Shown one piece after another: positions 17,172-20,123 of a stretch of DNA of 20,123 nucleotides. How positions within the stretch are numbered: position 1 is the stretch's first letter; every line of letters starts with the position of its first letter. The DNA is from Glutinoglossum americanum (Eukaryota; Ascomycota; Geoglossomycetes; Geoglossales; Geoglossaceae): NCBI GenBank assembly GCA_020080175.1, contig JAGHQL010000277.1, forward strand, positions 1-20,123, read 5' to 3'. The position numbers and the translations under genes are program-made. The notes under the pieces are model-generated. The model was not told the DNA's origin, ran no database searches, and saw nothing but the letters and a program-made list of their open reading frames with translations.

Positions 17172-18398
17172 ATGGCAAGGATCGCACTACACGGGTTACG
17201 GCGTGTAACTAGTCGGGTACAACGAAATGCGATACCACACATAAAGGCATTCTTACCGATACACGGAGATGCATGCCAGGTGGCCCTGAATGCTCGTAGG
17301 AGCAACGGGAGTTTAGCAAGCAGCCAGAGCCCTACGCCGACCTTCCATGAGGCCATGTCTCCTGCAGAAGCGGAGTCGGCGGAGCCGAGAATGGGCTGGC
17401 GGAAAGAAAGCCTGCTGTCAGAGGGACAGCTGGGGGCGATACGGTTGGAGTGGCGGAGACACATGATGTGGGAGGAGTTGGGACGAGCGGCAGCAGAAGG
17501 GAATATTCGAGAAAGAACGGTGGCAGAGAATCAGGAGATGATACGGTTGGAGACGTTTCGGTTGGAGACGTTACGGCAGATCCGCAGATACAAGATACTC
17601 GCAAATTACGGCGATTATATCGACTTGGAGGTGTATAAACGTCCCTATCTCTCGAAGCATATGCTGGATGAAAGACGGGGCGATAGGTTTGTGGTCGTGC
17701 CCCACGATAATCTTTGGACGGAGATAGTAGAAATATTGGAGCTCGATCAGGTGGAGGTGGAAATAGCTGGCAGCGCGGTGCAGGCAGCAACGGAGTACTT
17801 GCGTTGGGCGTGCCGCGCGCTTGGATACGACTTCGGCCACATGCGCTGGTTAGTCCAGGAGTACGCCTTGGGGGGACGAACATTCAACGGCAACATAAGC
17901 GGCTACATCGACAGATGCGACTGGGTTTCTCTGGCGGAGGAGCTCCACCACGATTCTAGAGATGCAGTCCAGCTGATGACGCCACAAAAATACTGGCCGT
18001 TTAGAAATTGCATGAAGAGAATCCGCGAGAAGCATTTCAAATGCTCTAAAGGAGACAGCCCGTTGTTGTGGGTCCCGAGCGAGTACTCTCAGGAGCTGAG
18101 CGACGAGCTCAACGACAATCTCAGCGACAAGCCCAACGACAAGCTCAGCGACAAGCTCAGCGACAAGCTCAGCGACAAGAAAAGCGACAAGGTTGCGAAC
18201 GAGGGAGAGAAAGGGAAAGACAAGGCCGACAAGAAGGAGAAAGAAGGAGAAAAGGGAGAAGGAAAAGCCGATGGGCTGGAGGAAGCAGCAAAGAGCGGCG
18301 TACAGGACGACGAAGAAGACGAAGACGATTACGGCCACGATTACGATACAGACGAAGAATACTGGGATTGCGAAGATGAAGACGAAGACGACGACTAG
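17172..18398 (+). CDS. Unrecognised protein with basic N-terminus and acidic tail (gene B)
   Basis: Intact single-exon frame of 408 aa, paralogue of gene A; family not recognised. Residues 1-32 (MARIALHGLRRVTSRVQRNA...) are basic and free of acids, presequence-like. Residues 53-125 form an Ala/Glu/Arg-rich insert mostly absent from gene A. The conserved parts are LRQIRRYKILANYGDY (134-149), LWTEIVEILELD (181-192), YDFGHMRWLVQEYALGG (219-235), SLAEELHHDS (253-262) and MTPQKYWPFRN to REKHF (269-289), then WVPS (300-303). Residues 309-340 are a four-residue repeat (LSDK/PNDK), from a 12-bp DNA repeat. Residues 341-374 are Lys/Glu/Gly-rich, and 379-408 are Asp/Glu-rich with Tyr and Trp. The start is fixed by identity with gene A around the ATG. 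Similarity of leader and promoter to gene A shows the whole unit was copied. Confidence 0.82.
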   Translation: MARIALHGLRRVTSRVQRNAIPHIKAFLPIHGDACQVALNARRSNGSLASSQSPTPTFHEAMSPAEAESAEPRMGWRKESLLSEGQLGAIRLEWRRHMMWEELGRAAAEGNIRERTVAENQEMIRLETFRLETLRQIRRYKILANYGDYIDLEVYKRPYLSKHMLDERRGDRFVVVPHDNLWTEIVEILELDQVEVEIAGSAVQAATEYLRWACRALGYDFGHMRWLVQEYALGGRTFNGNISGYIDRCDWVSLAEELHHDSRDAVQLMTPQKYWPFRNCMKRIREKHFKCSKGDSPLLWVPSEYSQELSDELNDNLSDKPNDKLSDKLSDKLSDKKSDKVANEGEKGKDKADKKEKEGEKGEGKADGLEEAAKSGVQDDEEDEDDYGHDYDTDEEYWDCEDEDEDDD

Positions 18399-18505
18399 AA
18401 ACACCGCCGGCCCGCGCACACGTCGAGAAGAGAAGACCAAAAAGAAAAACCGCGTCCCATACCAGCCCACCACATTAGCCTAGATAGACATCCTGTACAA
18501 TACCA

Positions 18506-18610
18506 CCCCCCCCCCCCTCAATTAAAACCAGACAAATAACAACAAATAAATAAATAAATAAACCAATCCCCCGTGAAGAGCCGTGCCGTGAAGTGAAGTG
18601 AAGTGAAGTG
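18506..18610 (+). terminator. 3' flank of gene B with simple repeats and polyadenylation-like signal
   Basis: C12 (18506-18517) is followed by (AAAT)n giving overlapping AATAAA hexamers at 18544-18562, about 150 bp after the stop of gene B and usable as a polyadenylation signal. (GTGAA)n follows at about 18588-18610. Function is inferred from position only. Confidence 0.35.
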
Positions 18611-18612
18611 CG

Positions 18613-18830
18613 GTGATGGACGGCGGGGCGCCGGATCGCGGACGAGACGCCAACGGCGGGGTGAGGCGTTGTTGGGGGTTGTGCTGGGACGTGCGGCGTG
18701 GTGAACGGGGGGGTGTTGTCGTGGTTTTTTCTTTCTCGGCCGGCGAAGGGGTTTGGCGGCGCGTGTTTTTGGCTTTTTTCACGCGCGGCGTCGGCCTCGG
18801 GGACGGGCTGTCTTGGTCTTTGATCTTGCC
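18613..18830. other. GC-rich, G/T-skewed stretch
   Basis: The plus strand is rich in G and T. On the minus strand an ATG at 18857 opens a 111-codon frame rich in Lys, Pro, Ser and Thr (SPSPRPTPRVKKAKNTRRQT) with GC-rich third positions. Its end runs into the (AAAT) and (GTGAA) repeats, so a real gene is doubtful. Confidence 0.3.
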
Positions 18831-19450
18831 GTTACCTCCGTCCTCCTTTACATCCATTCCCCCCTCTACCTCTGTTCCCCCCTTTTACCCCTATTCCCCT
18901 TTACCTCCATCTCCCCCTTTACCCCCTTTACCCCCTTTACCCTCATTCCCCCTTTTACCTCCGTCCCCCCGCTTTCCTCCGCCCTCTCCTCTGCTCCCGC
19001 TCCCTTTCCCCTTCCCGCTCTCCCCCGCCCTCTCCTCCGCTCCTGCTCCCTTCCCCCTTCCCCCTTTTCCGCCACCCCTTTGCCTTCCATCCCTTCTCCC
19101 CCCTTGCCCCCCTCACGGCCCCTTCTTCTTGGTCTCCCCCCACCCTCCTCCCAACTTACCTCCCCTCATTCCTTATCCTCCTTCATCCTCTCTTACCACA
19201 TTTTCATTTTCACACTTTCCTCATCCTTCTCCCTCGTCTTCCCCCTGCCGCCCCACTCCTTTTCCCCTTATCCCCCCTTCATCCCTCTCCCCCCTCATCC
19301 TGCTTCGTCCCCTCACCCTCCGCTATACCTACACACTCCTCCCCCGACCATCCCCCTTCCCCCTTCTCCCCAGTCCATTTCTCACTTTTTTCCATCCTCC
19401 CTCCCCCCCTCGACCCCCGCTTCTCCACCCCCCATCCCCTATCTGCCCTC
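18830..19450 (+). repeat. Long pyrimidine-rich tract
   Basis: For about 600 bp the plus strand is almost only C and T with scattered A and few G. It includes CCCCCTTTAC repeated about three times (about 18916-18945) and a unit of about 45 bp (CGCCCTCTCCTCYGCTCC type) twice near 18975-19060. All long open frames here are low-complexity Pro/Ser/Leu or Gly/Glu/Arg shadows. Confidence 0.85.
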
Positions 19451-19499
19451 CTCCCAAATACGGATCGCGACAGCGGCTATGGAGTTAGAGCATGTTAGG

Positions 19500-20123
19500 T
19501 GAGGGGGAAGCTTGGGAGCAGCAGGGGCGAAGGGGGGAGGTGGGGCGGAAGAAGGAACGATGGATAAGGAGGGTGAATGAGGAACGGTAGCGGAAGCGGG
19601 GTGGAAAGAAAATTGGGGAATAGGGCGATAGAAAGAGTGAGGAGGAGGATGGGGGGGACGGGGGGGACGGGGGGGACGAGGGGGAGGAAGGGCGGAGGGG
19701 GAGCGAGAAAAAATGATAGAGAACGGGGGGTGAGACAATGGGGAGACAGGAAGCTAAAGGGAGAATGGAGGAGGCGTGGGGACGAAAATATGAGGACGAA
19801 TAAGGCAAGGGATGTGGGGGATGAGGTGGACGACGGGGGGCGGAGGGGGAGCGAGGGGAAATGATAGAGCACGGGGGTGAGAGGCGAGGGGGAAACGGGA
19901 AGATAAACGCAGGATGCAGGAGGAGTGGGAACGAAAATATGAGGATGAATAAGGTGGGGGATGAAGGGGGATGACGAGGGGTGAGGGGGAGCGAGGGAAG
20001 ACGATAGAACACGGGGGGTGAGAGATAAGGGGGACGGGAAGCTAGACGGAAGATGGAGGAGATTTGGGAACGAAGAGGTGAGGACGAGTAAGGTAAAGGA
20101 TGAGGGGGGATGAGGGGGGTGGA
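19500..20123 (+). repeat. Long purine-rich tract with tandem units of about 140 bp
   Basis: The plus strand is almost only G and A to the right edge. From 19700 a unit starting GGAGCGAG recurs at 19848 and 19988 (148, 140 and at least 136 bp). It contains GATAGARMACGGGGGGTGAG, GGAAGCTAAAGGGAGAATGG-like and ACGAAAATATGAGGAYGAAT words. The array continues past the window. Confidence 0.85.
19651..19680 (+). other. G-run tract with G-quadruplex potential
   Basis: Three runs of six or seven G separated by AC lie at 19651-19676, followed by further G runs (GAGGGGGAGG). The arrangement meets the usual G-quadruplex pattern of four close G runs. This is structural potential only. Confidence 0.6.

Noticed and set aside
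18522-18857. Minus-strand 111-codon frame rich in Lys, Pro, Ser and Thr as a gene
   Set aside because: It starts at an ATG and has GC-rich third positions, but its end is encoded by the (GTGAA) and (AAAT) simple repeats and the upstream frame is closed. There is no domain.
18916-18945. Telomere-like repeat (CCCTTTAC type)
   Set aside because: It differs from the fungal CCCTAA repeat, is short and is embedded in a long pyrimidine tract.
18613-19502. Plus-strand open frames of 249 and 291 codons
   Set aside because: They are Pro/Ser/Leu-rich products of the pyrimidine tract, open because C/T-rich DNA lacks stop codons in these frames. The same applies to the minus-strand frames across 19439-20012.

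Overview
The window looks like nuclear DNA of a filamentous ascomycete, probably an Aspergillus/Penicillium/Talaromyces-like Eurotiomycete (inference). The evidence is short 50-66 bp introns with GT...AG ends and CTAAC-type branch points, a fungal STAND/NLR protein with ankyrin repeats, a fungal HNH_2 nuclease-family protein, a fungal APH-like kinase relic, and pogo/Fot-type and LTR-type repeats. It reads as a gene-poor, repeat-rich accessory or subtelomere-like region, although no telomere repeat is visible.

Layout. (1) 1-2401, minus: the 5' part of an intact NLR gene with four exons visible, running off the left edge in its ankyrin array. (2) 2402-5350: decayed coding DNA. An unrecognised plus-strand relic lies at about 2690-3870, and a frameshifted APH-like phosphotransferase relic lies at about 4340-5270 on the minus strand. 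(3) 5527-7354: an intact five-exon HNH nuclease-family gene (5849-7013, minus) enclosed by imperfect inverted repeats and a 9-bp flanking direct repeat, possibly a small mobile unit. (4) 7355-8700: little of clear meaning. (5) 8705-10449: a decayed copy followed by an intact copy (gene A, 9448-10449) of an unrecognised protein family with a basic N-terminus, a conserved middle and a very acidic tail. (6) 10450-15642: a repeat graveyard with solo-LTR-like copies nested in one another, an LTR of a second family, and three internally deleted pogo/Fot-like DNA transposon copies. (7) 15643-18398: an AT-rich minisatellite, the tail of another paralogue copy, a promoter minisatellite and the intact second paralogue (gene B, 17172-18398). 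(8) 18399-20123: low-complexity DNA in which about 600 bp of pyrimidine-rich plus strand switches abruptly to about 620 bp of purine-rich plus strand, with tandem units of about 140 bp and a G-quadruplex-like tract.

Genes A and B share promoter, leader and coding sequence, and each follows the tail of another copy. They are therefore products of segmental or tandem duplication, later separated by repeat insertion. The NLR and the HNH gene are typical fungal accessory-genome genes. No operon-like or obvious functional link between the genes can be read from the sequence alone.
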